NCBI GenBank assembly: GCA_024710005.1
Contig: JANJVQ010000029.1
Location: 1-64,000 of the forward strand
Length of the DNA: 64,000 nucleotides
Direction of reading: 5' to 3'
DNA from: Paludibacter sp.
GTDB taxonomy: Bacteria; Bacteroidota; Bacteroidia; Bacteroidales; Paludibacteraceae
Position 1 is the first letter of the stretch, and each line of letters opens with the position of its first letter. The notes below the pieces were generated by a model. It had not been told where the DNA came from and made no database searches. It was given only the letters and a program-made list of their open reading frames with translations. Both the position numbers and the translations under genes were made by a program. Below are positions 63,528-64,000 of this stretch, one piece after another.

Positions 63528-64000
63528 TTAAATGTGTAATTCTTTCAGGGCATTCAGACGATTGAACATAACAGCCAGATGTGCATATATGGATGTATTT
63601 TGCACCACGATATTTTCCGGAACAACAATTCTGTAAGGGGTAAAATTCCAGATTGCCTTGATACCGCCTGCCACCATTACTTCCGAAACTTCCTGTGCTT
63701 TATCTACCGGAACAGTCAATATTCCGATATTTACCCCTGTCTGTTTCTGAAGCTCAGCAAACCGTTCGATATGATGAATGGGGATGTGATTGATCGAAGT
63801 CCCCGACAATTCATATTTCACATCAAATCCGGCCATGATTTCCAGTCCGAATTGCTCCAGTCCGTTATCATGCATCAAAGCGCCTCCCAGACTTCCAACA
63901 CCAAAAAGATAGGCCTGATGAGAATTGGTAAACCCAAGAAACCTATCTAATACAGCAACTAATTCTCTCACATCATAACCAACGCGGGTTTTACCGGATA
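63528..64000 (-). CDS. rex: Redox-sensing transcriptional repressor Rex (N-terminus outside the window)
   Basis: The visible 156 residues cover the end of the winged-helix domain (SGKTRVGYDVRELVAVLD) and the whole NADH-binding domain. YLFGVGSLGGALMHDNGL is the Rossmann motif, GVGSLGGAL standing for the common GVGNLGRAL. WNFTPYRIVVPENIVVQ is also characteristic. Rex binds DNA when NADH is low relative to NAD and leaves it when NADH rises. The frame stays open to the window edge, so the GTG at 63971 is not the start. Confidence 0.93.
   Translation of the reverse strand, partial: SGKTRVGYDVRELVAVLDRFLGFTNSHQAYLFGVGSLGGALMHDNGLEQFGLEIMAGFDVKYELSGTSINHIPIHHIERFAELQKQTGVNIGILTVPVDKAQEVSEVMVAGGIKAIWNFTPYRIVVPENIVVQNTSIYAHLAVMFNRLNALKELHI

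Noticed and set aside
63528-63971. GTG at 63971 as true start of rex
   Set aside because: The frame continues to the window edge with typical Rex residues (RVGYDV), so the gene is simply cut by the window.

Overview
This 64 kb window is a chromosomal segment of a member of the Bacteroidota, probably order Bacteroidales. The evidence is the type IX secretion genes porU and porV, a TonB-dependent receptor with a carboxypeptidase-like N-terminal domain, a V-type ATPase operon of the Bacteroidetes layout, a FeoA-FeoB fusion, DUF3127 and DUF3822 genes, an almost complete lack of Shine-Dalgarno sequences, and many copies of the phylum's promoter element TAnnTTTG. No genus can be assigned from the sequence alone. 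Most of the window is core housekeeping sequence. The only mobile-element trace is the 3' end of an IS1595-type transposase at the left edge.

Layout. 1-120: transposase tail. 459-1850: arginine decarboxylase. 1986-7098 (minus): rsfS, ftsH, a LUD-domain gene, cdsA and an acyltransferase in one tight operon. 7135-7820: a gene-free stretch with a 22-bp tandem repeat array, further hairpins and a strong terminator. 7821-9524: TPR lipoprotein. 9645-13214 (minus): an M23-fold protein, dxr and rseP. 13444-21567 (minus): the V-ATPase operon in the order E, DUF2764, A, B, ORF6N-domain protein, D, I, K. 21784-27275 (plus): PorT-like barrel, CorC-type protein, PpiD-like foldase and rlmN, with two tRNA-Lys genes on the minus strand. 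27253-29445 (minus): RelA-type synthetase. 29759-35667 (plus): pseudopilin-like protein, DUF3822, rsmD, HAD hydrolase, hisD and hisC, interrupted by a minus-strand lipoprotein and tRNA-Pro. 35832-50955 (all minus): TonB receptor with a His-rich small protein, fmt, a glycosyltransferase, an HhH protein, a Dabb protein, a small secreted protein, nadB, a GNAT-like gene, cstA, feoAB and gap. 51213-52672 (plus): DUF3127 and mnmA. 52680-64000 (minus): PagL-like barrel, lpxB, comM, peroxiredoxin, ispF, porV, porU, a FAH-family hydrolase and rex (cut by the window end).

How the genes work together. Several groups concern the envelope: cdsA and the acyltransferase (phospholipid), lpxB and the PagL-like barrel (lipid A), rseP and ftsH (membrane proteolysis), the PpiD-like foldase, and porU/porV (attachment of type IX cargo). 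dxr and ispF are two steps of the MEP isoprenoid pathway. The V-ATPase ring subunit carries all five residues that bind Na+ in Enterococcus hirae NtpK, so the enzyme is probably a sodium pump or synthase. rex and gap relate to redox state and glycolysis.

The most unusual things seen are an ORF6N (phage antirepressor-like) gene inside the V-ATPase operon; an lpxB gene followed 8 bp later by a barrel protein ending in a PagL-like HYSN motif; a family of dispersed intergenic repeats, two of which form perfect 30-31 bp inverted repeats at convergent gene junctions; a 22-bp tandem repeat whose units carry small palindromes; an M23-fold protein with all metal ligands replaced; an RSH enzyme with a broken hydrolase site; and a DUF3127 protein with an SSB-like C-terminal tip. 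All functional statements rest on motif recognition by eye; no database search was run.
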